Positions 23,584 through 33,150 of a stretch of 64,000 bases of DNA are shown in pieces. The stretch's first letter is position 1. Each line of letters begins with the position of its first letter. The stretch spans positions 89,165,556 to 89,229,555 of the forward strand of contig CM049310.1 of NCBI GenBank assembly GCA_026874595.1. Reading direction: 5' to 3'. The notes beneath the pieces are model-generated. The model saw nothing but the letters and a program-made list of their open reading frames with translations. It did not search any database and had not been told where the DNA came from. A program made the position numbers and the translations under genes. The stretch comes from Sipunculus nudus. Taxonomy: Eukaryota; Annelida; Sipuncula; Golfingiida; Sipunculidae.

Positions 23584-24277
23584 TATAATTAGCCTTAAAA
23601 AACTGGCTAATTACAGTAAGTTTCAGAAGTTTTGAACTGAGAAAACAGTACTGAAACCAGACATTCATATACCCAAACCAGAGTTGATCTGAATTAATAA
23701 TTGGAAACACCAAACTGATGTTATAGTGTATACTTGCTCAATGAAATTACCCCACTATTAGGAGCTAATATTTATTCAGTGAGAATATTACCTGAAGCAC
23801 AACATTGTTTCAGGATTAGCATATACCTTGAAGATTTGGCTAGAACACATGCATGTTTTGTGAGTAATGCTAGTTCAGTGATACCTGAACATCATTACTG
23901 GTTTGATATAAACCCAGATTAGAGTGAAAATTTTTGATGTTGTTAGATACGCCCTGGTATAATTTTTCCTACACTGGTTTGTGATTGGTCACGTGGTAGG
24001 GTCTCTTTACAGGTAAGTTTACCCCTCCCGATTGGCATGGTAATCATAGGTGCATGGTGTTTATCGATATCTTGATATCCATCCGTCCATCCGTCTGACC
24101 CTTCGTCTGACCTTCCGTCCGTCTGTCCGTATAAGTAGATTTTGATGCGTAGAGCTACCGTGGTGTAATTGTACGGATACCGCCGGTTCGTTAGGTTGGC
24201 TTTAACAGTACGTATTTACGGATTTTTAAGAGCGGATATTACTAGATACTGGAATCTTACTAGGTTAGAGCGTTACC

Positions 24278-24925
24278 ATGGAGACGTTAGAGTCACTTGT
24301 TAGATGCGGGCAGGCCTTGGGGCTTAAGGACCAGGCTTTACAAGATTATGTTGAGGCTAGACGGCGTGCGGATGAAGAACGTGAGGAAAGAGCTAGGCAG
24401 CGGGAATTAGAGCGCGAGCGAGAGGCTAGAGCCCACGAATTAGAGGTTCTTAGGTTAAAGTCTGACTCTGGGGTTAAAGAAGAGAGAAGTAGGGATGTAT
24501 TCCCGAAAATCCAGCTTCCACCTTTTGATGAGGCTCACGATCAGCTAGATGCGTTTCTTGAGCGATTTGAACGATTAGCTGTATGTCAAGGCTATGATAG
24601 GGAGAATTGGGCGTTACACCTGAGTCCGTTACTGCGGGGTAAGGCGCTAGGGACTTACACACAGTTATCGGTTAGTGAGGCCATGGATTACGATAAGTTA
24701 AAGATAGCATTGTTAAAGCGATACCAAATGACCGAAGAGGGTTATCGACACAAGTTTCGGACTTGTAGGCCTGAGCGAGGCGAAACGCCGAGTCAGTTTG
24801 CGGTGAGACTGAGTGGATACCTAGACCATTGGATAGGGATGGCAGGGGTCGGAGGTGACTACGACGGGGTAGTTAACCTGTTGATGTGTGAGCAGTTTGT
24901 AAACTGCTGTAGTAGGGATCTCTCT
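24278..24925 (+). CDS. gag: gag, copy A (frameshifted)
   Basis: ATG in good context (TTACCATGG). Residues ~25-60 are a charged Arg/Glu coiled coil. From FPKIQLPPFDE a capsid-type domain runs through LLKRYQMTEEGYRHKFR and RPERGETPSQFAVRLSGYLD to the LMCEQFVNCCSRDLS region, the pattern of the SCAN domain and of Gmr1-like gag C-terminal capsid. Compared with B, a 2-bp deletion (AT missing at about 24925) shifts the frame, so this ORF ends in a few aberrant residues at 24952 and the rest of gag-pol continues in another frame. B also has 18 more coiled-coil residues. Confidence 0.85.
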
Positions 24926-24929
24926 GTTT

Positions 24930-27182
24930 TTGAAAGAGAGACGGTGTCGTGACTTTGATAGTATGGTAGACTTAGCCGAGAGTTATACGGAGGCTCACGG
25001 TGTACACAGCCTTACAGCAGGTCCTCGTTATGGCAATAATGTGCCGCGTCCAGCGCAACCGGTATCTCAGCCTAGAGAGAAGCGAGAGGTTGAGCGCAGT
25101 CCGGGCGGTCAGACATTTAAGCCATCAGGAGGCATCAGATGTTATTTATGTAATGAACTGGGACATAAGGCGCGGGAATGTAAGACTAGTGCCTGGTCGA
25201 GGCCTAGGTCTTCCCCTCAAGTAGGGCGTGCTGCTGGCGATCAGCAGAGGTATAGGACTAATTTTAGCCCCCCGTATAACCCAAAACAGAAACCGGAGAC
25301 TATGTCAATGGCAGTAGTCGAGGCGGAAACGGAGACAGTCGGTGCGGTGAAACCGGAAGTAGAGAGTCCTAGTCAGTCGTTAGGATTTGCTGCCCAGACA
25401 GAAGGCAGAATCTCGTTACCTGTGTGTGAAGGGCTGGTGAATGGTAAGTCAGCGAGGGTGCTGCGGGATTCGGGATGTTCCTCGGCAGGAATACGTGAGT
25501 CGTACGTGGAGCCGAATCAGTTCACCGGACACCAGGTCGAGTGTAGGTTGTTCGACGGGTCTGTAAGACAATTTCCTACGGCTAGGATTAATGTGGACTG
25601 TGCGTACTTTGTCGGTACTATCGAGGCAATGGTGGTCGGGGAGGATGTATGTGATTTAGCGCTAGGTAGCGTAGCGGGAGCGCGTGATCCGTATGATCCG
25701 GACCCGACGTGGAAGTCTGAGCGGTCCTCAGGCATAGTGTGTGACGGTGTAGAGTCACAAAAGGAGGTGTCGTCCGCGGTGGAGACACGGAGCGCTGCAC
25801 GAGAGAAACAGATACCGACGCGTAGCTTGAATGTTGCAAGCCCAGTTGCCGATGTGAGTCCGGCCGAATTTTTGAAGGCGCAGGAGGAGGATGGGTCTTT
25901 AGCGCCGTACTGGAGGCTAGCTAGAGAGGCTAGAAATGATAGTCCATTTAGAATTGAGGACGGATATTTAGTTCGGGTTGTGAGTGATAAACGGGGAGAT
26001 CAAGATGGATCTCGAGTGGTGGTACCTCAGACGTTACGGTACGACGTAATGAGGATGGGCCACGAAGCGGTTATGGCAGGTCATCAGGGCATAGACAAAA
26101 CGCACGACCGCGTGAGAACTCAGTTTTTCTGGAAAGGGATGTATAATGACATTGCTGAGTTTTGCAAGTCCTGTCCCATTTGCCAGAAAACCATACCGAA
26201 AGGCAAGGTGCCTGGAGCTACGTTAGGCCAGATGCCATTAATTGATGAGCCCTGGCGTAGAATTTCGATGGATCTGGTTGGGCCGATCCATCCAGCGTCT
26301 GAGAGAGGTCACAGGTATATTCTGACCGTTATGGATTATGCCACTAGATATCCGGAGGCTGTTGCTTTAAAGAACATAGATACAGTCTCTGTGGCTGATG
26401 CGCTAGTTGATATTTATGCGCGGTTAGGAGTGCCGTCAGAGGTGCTTACTGACATGGGAACACAATTTACGTCAGACCTCATGCGAGAAGTTAGCCGTGT
26501 TTTGTCTGTAAGACAGCTCACCACTACTCCTTACCATCCTATGTGCAACGGAATGGTGGAGAGATTCAATGGAACGTTAAAGTTAATGTTGAAACGGATG
26601 TGCGAGGAAAGACCGCGAGATTGGGATCGGTACCTCAGCGCCGTGCTTTTTGCGTACCGAGAAGCGCCACATGAGAGCACAGGGTTCTCACCCTTTGAGT
26701 TGCTCTATGGTAGGATTGTTAGAGGACCGATGCGGATTCTAAGGGATCTGTGGACCAAGCGAGATATTAGCGTCGAGACAAAAACCACGTACCAATACGT
26801 CCTGGACCTACAAGACAAACTAAGCGACACATGCGCGTTAGCTAGAGAGGCGTTGAACAAATCAGCGAACAGACACAGACTGTTATATGATAGAGGTAAA
26901 TGCACGCGCAGGTTTGAGGCCGGAGACGAAGTTTTGTTGTTACTCCCGACGGAGCGGAACAAATTAATGGTACAGTGGAAAGGCCCCTATACTATTGTAA
27001 ACAGGGTTGGGGACTTAGACTATCGGATTAAGATTGGCGATAAGGTTAAAACCTTCCACGTGAATATGCTGAAACGGTACCATGCTAGAAACGAGCCCCA
27101 GCATATTCTGGCAGCGGTAGCCAAGGGCGCACCTGATTCTATACATGATCCTGACGGTGTAGACGGGGAAACAGAGCACTGA
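24930..27182 (+). CDS. pol: nucleocapsid-protease-integrase ORF, copy A
   Basis: It opens at a TTG as a continuation of gag after the frameshift, so it has no initiation codon of its own. It holds a CCHC zinc knuckle (CYLCNELGHKARECK), a protease-like site with DSG (VLRDSGCSSAG), a linker, then integrase: an HHCC zinc finger (GHEAVMAGHQGID ... CKSCPICQK), a DD35E core (SMDLVGPI, LTDMGTQFT, GMVERFNG) and a C-terminal GPY/F-like module (VQWKGPYTIVNRV). No reverse transcriptase lies between protease and integrase. The stop TGA is shared with copy B. Confidence 0.85.
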   Translation: MKERRCRDFDSMVDLAESYTEAHGVHSLTAGPRYGNNVPRPAQPVSQPREKREVERSPGGQTFKPSGGIRCYLCNELGHKARECKTSAWSRPRSSPQVGRAAGDQQRYRTNFSPPYNPKQKPETMSMAVVEAETETVGAVKPEVESPSQSLGFAAQTEGRISLPVCEGLVNGKSARVLRDSGCSSAGIRESYVEPNQFTGHQVECRLFDGSVRQFPTARINVDCAYFVGTIEAMVVGEDVCDLALGSVAGARDPYDPDPTWKSERSSGIVCDGVESQKEVSSAVETRSAAREKQIPTRSLNVASPVADVSPAEFLKAQEEDGSLAPYWRLAREARNDSPFRIEDGYLVRVVSDKRGDQDGSRVVVPQTLRYDVMRMGHEAVMAGHQGIDKTHDRVRTQFFWKGMYNDIAEFCKSCPICQKTIPKGKVPGATLGQMPLIDEPWRRISMDLVGPIHPASERGHRYILTVMDYATRYPEAVALKNIDTVSVADALVDIYARLGVPSEVLTDMGTQFTSDLMREVSRVLSVRQLTTTPYHPMCNGMVERFNGTLKLMLKRMCEERPRDWDRYLSAVLFAYREAPHESTGFSPFELLYGRIVRGPMRILRDLWTKRDISVETKTTYQYVLDLQDKLSDTCALAREALNKSANRHRLLYDRGKCTRRFEAGDEVLLLLPTERNKLMVQWKGPYTIVNRVGDLDYRIKIGDKVKTFHVNMLKRYHARNEPQHILAAVAKGAPDSIHDPDGVDGETEH

Positions 27183-27780
27183 TAGACCTAAGACAAAGAA
27201 GGCTTTGCGAGCATTCCTAGGTCTTACAGGGAACTATCGAAAATTCGTGCCAAACTATGCGGAAATAGCGGTGCCCTTGACTGATCTAACGCGTAAAGGT
27301 CAACCTAACAAACTAGACGGGAAACCCGTACACGAGAACGCGTACTGTTCTCTAAAGGCTAAACTGTCAGACCCTCCCATACTGAAGCTACCTGATTTCA
27401 GTAAACGATTTTATTTGAAATGTGATGCATCTGATGTGGGTATTGGCTGTATCCTGATGCAAAGACACGAGGGGATCATGCACCCAGTAGCTTATGCCAG
27501 TCGTAAACTATTGCCCAGGGAGAGAAATTACTCCACCATCGAGAAAGAGTCATTAGCAATTGTATGGTCTGTACAGAAATTTGAGATGTACCTGGCTTGT
27601 AGACCGTTCACCATTCAGACCGACCACAAACCATTAAAGTGTATTAGCAAATCAAAATGTGCTAATAAGAGAGTAATGAGATGGGCACTGGTTCTACAAG
27701 AGTTTAGATTTGATATTGAAGCAGTGTCAGGTAAACTAAACCATGGACCTGATTTTCTTAGCAGACTGCCTGAGTGTTAG
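27181..27780 (+). pseudogene. RT C-terminal remnant plus RNase H, copy A
   Basis: In the +1 frame relative to the integrase ORF, and with no ATG. It starts DRPKTKKALRAFLGLTG, the connection segment that normally follows the RT palm by tens of residues, then the RNase H core with D (KCDASDVGIG), E (STIEKESLAIVW), D (TIQTDHKPL) and D (NHGPDFLSRL). Two changes relative to B hit usually conserved spots: GNYRKF for GYYRKF, and G for W in the KLDWKP segment. Everything from the start of RT to past YxDD is missing. Confidence 0.85.
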
Positions 27781-27983
27781 GATGTAATGAGCTATAATGT
27801 TTAGCCAGTTAAGTCTAAACATGTACAAGATTTTGCCCTGTGTCATAGACCGTGGGCATGTACTAATGACAACTTGTTACATGACCCTTATGTATTGCTA
27901 TGTATTGCTACATGTAAATATGTTTAGCTGGACCCTGTAAGATAGAACGATACGATGTATCGAGAAAATACTGTGTATTTTCC

Positions 27984-28000
27984 TTAAAAGGAGGGGGTGA
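27984..28000 (+). promoter_or_regulatory. polypurine tract of copy A
   Basis: TTAAAAGGAGGGGGTGA lies directly before the 3' LTR, the standard place for plus-strand priming. Identical in copy B (36914-36930). Confidence 0.75.
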
Positions 28001-29109
28001 TGTCACCAGAAATCGGTGACAATATGTACGGTGTTTTGTATCATAGTTTAACGAAGTCTGTTCTCTATTGATATTGACGTGAAGCGTCATCCTAAAGCGT
28101 TGACAGGTCTGGATTGTATATATATATATATTGTGTATTCTTGTATGAAATCCCATCGGCTATCAGCTGATTTATCTGTGTCACGCATCGTGTGTGGGTC
28201 GCCATGGTGACGCTTACAGTCAAACTAGGTCACATACATCCTCATATGGGACACTTGAGAAATAAGCCAATCAGAGAACCGGATCGCCGTATTGTGACGT
28301 CGATTGTGACGTCAGAGTTCAGGGAGAGACGCTGGAAGCTGCCTTGAGTTGGGTCTTGAAGCTTGAGGTGGCAGCACGCACGCACGAACATTGAAACGCC
28401 AGGAACGGCATAGAAGCAAGCTTCTGCATGAGGCAAGGACCCAGCTCATAAGAACTCAGCCGTGCTGCCGAAAGAGCTTCGTATCGGCGATATAGAGAGA
28501 GCGCGTTTGTCACCTGCCGGCCTAGTTCAGCTTGACCTAGAAACATAACCGCCGTAAGCCGTGAACCCATTGCTACACGAGCAAGGTCAAGGACTCTAAG
28601 CCCAACGTAAACAAAGGGCGCTATTGCATTCATGTGATCGTTAACCTACCCGGGTCGCTGACAAGCAAGATCAGTTGAAGATCGCTAAACTCAGAAAGAC
28701 TATATGCTGCTAACCATACGCTAGATTCTACACAAAACAGTAACCAGAGATCTCTGAAGGAACTGGACTTTATTGGTTTTTATACAAACCACGGACTCAG
28801 TAAAAATATCCTGTAATTTTAATGTGAAGGACTGTCGTATTGACACATCAACGCACACACATCTACATCTTTGTAAGTATTGTCTTGAATTATATTGTGA
28901 ATTTAACCTGATGTCTCATAGTTTCTATTGATCTGGGTGTATGATTGTCTGGTATTTTAATACACGTCCTTAAAAGAACCTGGAATGTCACCTGTAATGG
29001 CCGGGATCTAATTTCTTGATTAATGAAATCAAGTGGCGAGCGTTAACCCATCCTATTGTTTTATAGGATATATCCGTTGTAAAGTTTTCACGTTAAGTTA
29101 GGGGTGACA
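28001..29109 (+). repeat. 3' LTR of copy A
   Basis: 1109 bp, same ends as the 5' LTR. Near-identity of the pair means a very recent insertion. Confidence 0.92.
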
Positions 29110-29260
29110 GGGAGAATACCTAAAGACCCAGAGATCTGCAAAATAACCAAAAATTATTATAAAATGTGACAGAAGTGAACTGTATGATTTTTTATTGACC
29201 AGGACCTAAAGAAGTTTAAATATATGTACTCACAAAATAATGTTTTTAAAACAAGAGACC

Positions 29261-29292
<32 letters not shown>

Positions 29293-29839
29293 AGATGAAG
29301 TCCATTTGTGCTTTTTAATTATTTTATTCTTTAATTTAAATATAATAAGGCCTATTCCTAGTTATTTAAGTTAAGAAATTAATGAAAGAGTTAATATTAT
29401 AATTGGTTTTATTCATACATTTCTGTTTGCATGTAGGCCTATAAAATTATTGATAATTAAAAGAGTATTACATATTGAGAATGTATGTATGTACTTCTAG
29501 CTTTTCACTTAATTGTGTAAGTGTGAACCGGAAATAGTCTGAACATTTAGCTCTGGGGCAATGTTTCCGGGTCTGCAGCTCTAGACACTTTGAATTATAA
29601 ATATATGAGCTGGTTTTACTTACTGCAACATGTGAAATTGGTTGTTGCTTGAAAAGTGTGGCTTGTGTTATCGCCTGTTCCACCACCCTTTGGACACCCA
29701 TCAGTTTTTGGCAGTGACTAGGACATGCTGATAAAAAATTGAGATTTCTGTCCATAATGTTAGTTGTTACAATGACAGAAAAATTATGTGCACTCAGGCA
29801 ATAAAGGATGAAAGAATTTAGTAAAACCAAAATTTTATT
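29110..29839. other. intronic DNA between copy A and the SINE
   Basis: AT-rich, with a TA microsatellite at about 29262-29282. It includes the - strand exon-like stretch at 29624-29755, listed separately. Confidence 0.4.
29624..29755 (-). CDS. weak candidate first exon on the antisense strand
   Basis: ATG at 29755 opens 44 codons (MDRNLNFLSACPSHCQKLMG ... SHVA) directly followed by a perfect GTAAGT donor, phase 0. The + strand shows nothing coding here. No homology is recognised. It may be a nested gene, a remnant of a retroelement ORF, or chance. Confidence 0.2.
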
Positions 29840-30250
29840 ATTTTTTTTTTTATTTTTTTTTGGTGGAAGGAACCGCCTCCATTTTTTTAATGCTTACTTA
29901 ACTACATATCTGCAGAATTCCATTTAGGTTTTCAGACTACATGTCAGGGCAGTATCACACACTTCCTCTCATTTTATATCCTGGCATCAACCAGGCCCGG
30001 TGACTACTGCACCTGCAGGCCCTGGGTGCGTAATCATCCCCATTGCTGGGTCATACCACCGAGGAACCCCTGAAAGGCGCACTCGTTTGTGAGTGAAACA
30101 CAGCCATTGGGCAAGGCCTTCCCATTAAGCCTGCAGAGTGCACACCCTGGGTAGGGGCCATGAAAAATCTCATCGCCTTGGCTGAGATTTGAACTCCTGA
30201 TCTCCCCGCTTTAAGTCCTGCGCTCTACCCCTGAGCCACAGAAGCCGGTT
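29840..30250 (-). mobile_element. tRNA-derived SINE with 11-bp target duplication
   Basis: On the - strand the 5' end (30250) reads AACCGGCTTCTGTGGCTCAGGGG: TGGCTCAGGGG fits a Pol III A box, and GTTCAAATC 40-50 bp on fits a B box, so the head is tRNA-like. A ~300-bp body of unrecognised family follows, then an A-rich tail (T-rich at 29840-29861 on the + strand). AAAATTTTATT flanks it exactly on both sides (29829-29839 and 30251-30261), the signature of LINE-driven target-primed insertion. Confidence 0.85.
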
Positions 30251-30261
30251 AAAATTTTATT

Positions 30262-30751
30262 CTTTGCAACTCTGTGGATGTTTCTTTGATGAGTGACAAT
30301 GCAGGATGACGTCTTTTAGCTGACAATGTTTTTTGTCTTATTTATAATTATAGACCTAGTTGAGGCTGTTTGGTATATATACAGAGCCACAGACCACTTG
30401 CTTCAATTCATTTGTCTTGTGGACAATGCAAACATTTTGTGACTCCATGGGTTGGGTGCCTGTCCAAGTGAGGGGACCACTGGTTACACACGCAATGGTT
30501 TCAGTCAGCAACTAGGTCTGTATATTTACGGTACCATGTGTTATTATCATCCAATCAACGTATTAAAAGATGTCCCTGGCCCTGTCAGAATAAAGCCAGA
30601 GGTCTGTGGCATTTGTGGCAGGATTTAAGGTACTGGTTAGAAAACAATACTTTTTGTCACCCTCACAATAAGGGGGTAAACATCACAAATAATTGATGGC
30701 AAGAACTGTGTCAACTTTATTTGATATAATGTTAAATGGGCTGTGTATCAC
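30262..30751. other. intronic DNA, nothing assigned
   Basis: No open frame or repeat match recognised. Confidence 0.4.
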
Positions 30752-31293
30752 ATACAACTCCTCTGTCCTGAGATTCTATCACAAATCAAATGGATGTAAA
30801 CATCACAAACTTGTTACTTCCCCCTGTCTGACCCCTCTATCCTCTATCCTGAGATGATTTCCCCAAAGGATGTAAACATCACAAACTTGTTAGCTCCCCC
30901 TGTCTGACCCCTCTGTCCTGAGATGCTATCACAAATGGATGTAAACATCACCAACTTGTCAGCTCCCCTGTCTCACCCCTCTGTCCTGAGATGCCATCAC
31001 AAATGGATGTAAGGATCACAGACTTGTTACATACCCCTGTCTTACCCCTCTATCCTGAGATGCCATTACAAATGGATGTAAACATCACAAACTTGTTAGT
31101 TCCCCTAGGCCTTGTCCCACCCCTCTGTCCTGAGATGCCATCACAAATGGATATAAGGATCACAGACTTGTTACATACCCCTGTCTCACCCCTCTGTCCT
31201 GAGATGCCATCACAAATGGATGTAAGGATCACAGACTTGTTACATACCCCTGTCTTACCCCTCTATCCTGAGATGCCATCACAAATGGATGTA
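30752..31293 (+). repeat. 67-74 bp minisatellite, left part
   Basis: About eight units, each holding CTGTCCTGAGATGCCATCAC, AAATGGATGTAAACATCACA and AACTTGTTA. Variants alternate CTATCC/CTGTCC and AAACATCAC/AGGATCAC. The array is cut at 31293 by LTR element B and resumes at 38068. Open frames across it reflect the period only. Confidence 0.85.
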
Positions 31294-32430
31294 TGTCACC
31301 AGAAATCGGTGACAATATGTACGGTGTTTTGTATCATAGTTTAACGAAGTCAGTTCTCTATTGATATTGACGTGAAGCGTCATCCTAAGGCGTTGGCAGG
31401 TCTTGATTGTGTATATATATTGTGTATTCTCGTATGAAATCCCATCGGCTATCAGCTGATTTATCCGTGTCGCGCATCGTGTGTATTGTTACATTTGGTA
31501 TGTGGGTCGCCATGGTGACGCTAACAGTCAAACTAGGTCACATATAACCTTATATTGGACACTTGAGCTATAAGCCAATCAGAGAACTGGATCGCCGTAT
31601 TGTGACGACGATTGTGACGTCAGAGTTCAGGGAGAGACGCTGGAAGCTGCCTTGAGTTGGGTCTTGAAGCTTGAGGTGGCAGCACGCACGCACGAACATT
31701 GAAACGCCAGGAACGGCATAGAAGCAAGCTTCTACAGGAAGCAAGGACCCAGCTCATAAGAACTCAGCCGTGCTGCCGAAAGAGCTTCGTATTGGCGATA
31801 TATAGAGAGCGCGCTCGTCACCTGCAGGCCTAGTTCAGCTTGACCTAGATATATAACCGCCGTAAGCCGAGAAACCATTGCTACACGAGCAAGGTCAAGG
31901 ACTCTAAGCTCAACGTAAACAAAGGGCGCTATTGCATGCATGTGAACGTGAACCTACCCGGGTCGCTGACAAGCAAGATCAGTTGAAGATCGCTAAACTC
32001 AGAAAGACTAGATCTATATGGTACTAACCATACGCTAGATTCTACACAAAACAGTAACCAGAGATCTCTGAAGGAACTGGACTTTATGGTTTTTTTATAC
32101 AAACCATGGACTCAGTAAAAATATCCTGTAATTTTAATGTGAAGAACTGTCGTATTGACACATCAACGCACACACTCACATTGGTGTCTCTGTAAGTATT
32201 GTCTTGAATTATATTTGTGAATTTAACCTGATGTCTCATAGTTTCTATTGATTTGGGTGTATGATTGTCTGGTATTTTTATACACGTCCTTAAAAGAACC
32301 TGGAAATGTCACCTGTAATGACCGGGATCTAATTTCTTGATTAATGAAATCAAGTGGCGAGCGTTAACCCATCCTATTGTTTTATAGGATATATCCGTTG
32401 TAAAGTTTTCACGTTAAGTCAGGGGTGACA
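31294..32430 (+). repeat. 5' LTR of copy B
   Basis: 1137 bp, TGTCACC to GGTGACA. A different LTR subfamily from copy A. Confidence 0.92.
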
Positions 32431-32435
32431 TTGTA

Positions 32436-32452
32436 TGGCGAGCGTGCCAGGA
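32436..32452 (+). promoter_or_regulatory. candidate primer-binding site of copy B
   Basis: TGGCGAGCGTGCCAGGA, 5 bp after the LTR. Sixteen of 17 bases also occur at 63113-63129. Confidence 0.55.
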
Positions 32453-33150
32453 TATAATTAGCCTTAAAAAACTGGCTAATTACAGTAAGTTTCAGAAGTT
32501 TTGAACTGAGAAAACAGTACTGAAACCAGACATTCATATACTCAAACTAGAGTTGATCTGAATTAATAATTGGAAATGACACCAAACTGATGTTGTAGTG
32601 TATACTTGCACAATGAAATTACCCCACTGTTAGGAGTTAATATTTATTCAGTGAGAATATTACCTGAAGCACAACATTGTTTCAAGATCGGCATATACCT
32701 TGTAGATTTGGCTAGAACACATGCATGTTTTGTGAGAAATGCTAGTTCAGTGATACCTGGACATCATTATTGGGTTGATATAAACCCAGATTAGAGTGAA
32801 AATTTTTGATGTTGTTAGATACGCCCTGGTATAATTTTTTCTACACTAGTTTGTGATTGGTCACGTGGTTGGGTCTCTTGACAGGTAAGTTTACCCCTCC
32901 CGATTGGCATGGTAATCATAGGTGCATGGTGTTTATTGATATCTTGATATCCATCCGTCTATCCGTCTGACCCTTCGTCCGACCTTCCGTCCGTCCGTCC
33001 GTATAAGTAGAATTTTGATGCGTAGAGCTACCGTAGTGTTATTGTACGGATACAGCCGGTTCGTTAGGTTGGCTTTAACAGTACGTATTTACGGATTTTT
33101 AAGAGCGGATATTACTAGATACTGGAATCTTACTAGGTTAGAGCGTTACC

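Larger units (their letters stand above)
22449..29109 (+). mobile_element. Gmr1-like Ty3/gypsy LTR retrotransposon, copy A (RT-deleted)
   Basis: 6661 bp, with LTRs at 22449-23561 and 28001-29109 and a perfect 5-bp target duplication GGGAG (22444-22448 and 29110-29114). Domain order is gag (SCAN-like capsid, zinc knuckle), protease, integrase, then a C-terminal RT remnant with RNase H. Integrase upstream of RT/RNase H is the arrangement described for Gmr1-like elements (Goodwin and Poulter), the reverse of ordinary gypsy. The RT fingers/palm with the YxDD box is absent. Sense orientation within MRPL53 intron 1. Confidence 0.9.

Noticed and set aside
23734-23922. 62-codon frame in the leader before gag, also at 32606-32794 in B
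   Set aside because: It opens at TTG, not ATG, and differs between copies at roughly eight residues while gag is nearly unchanged, so there is no sign of constraint.
25517-25839. - strand frames across gag-pol (also 26705-26962 and the matching B frames)
   Set aside because: Shadows of the + strand polyprotein with no independent signal.
30180-30250. Functional tRNA gene on the - strand
   Set aside because: The tRNA-like sequence is the head of the SINE, with an imperfect cloverleaf and flanked by an insertion duplication.
30752-31293. CRISPR-like array of short direct repeats
   Set aside because: Repeats are contiguous with drifting variants and no unique spacers; eukaryotic minisatellite.
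30991-31344. 117-codon repetitive frame over the minisatellite
   Set aside because: The frame is a product of the tandem unit and runs into the LTR; unit lengths vary (67-74 bp), so no stable protein repeat.
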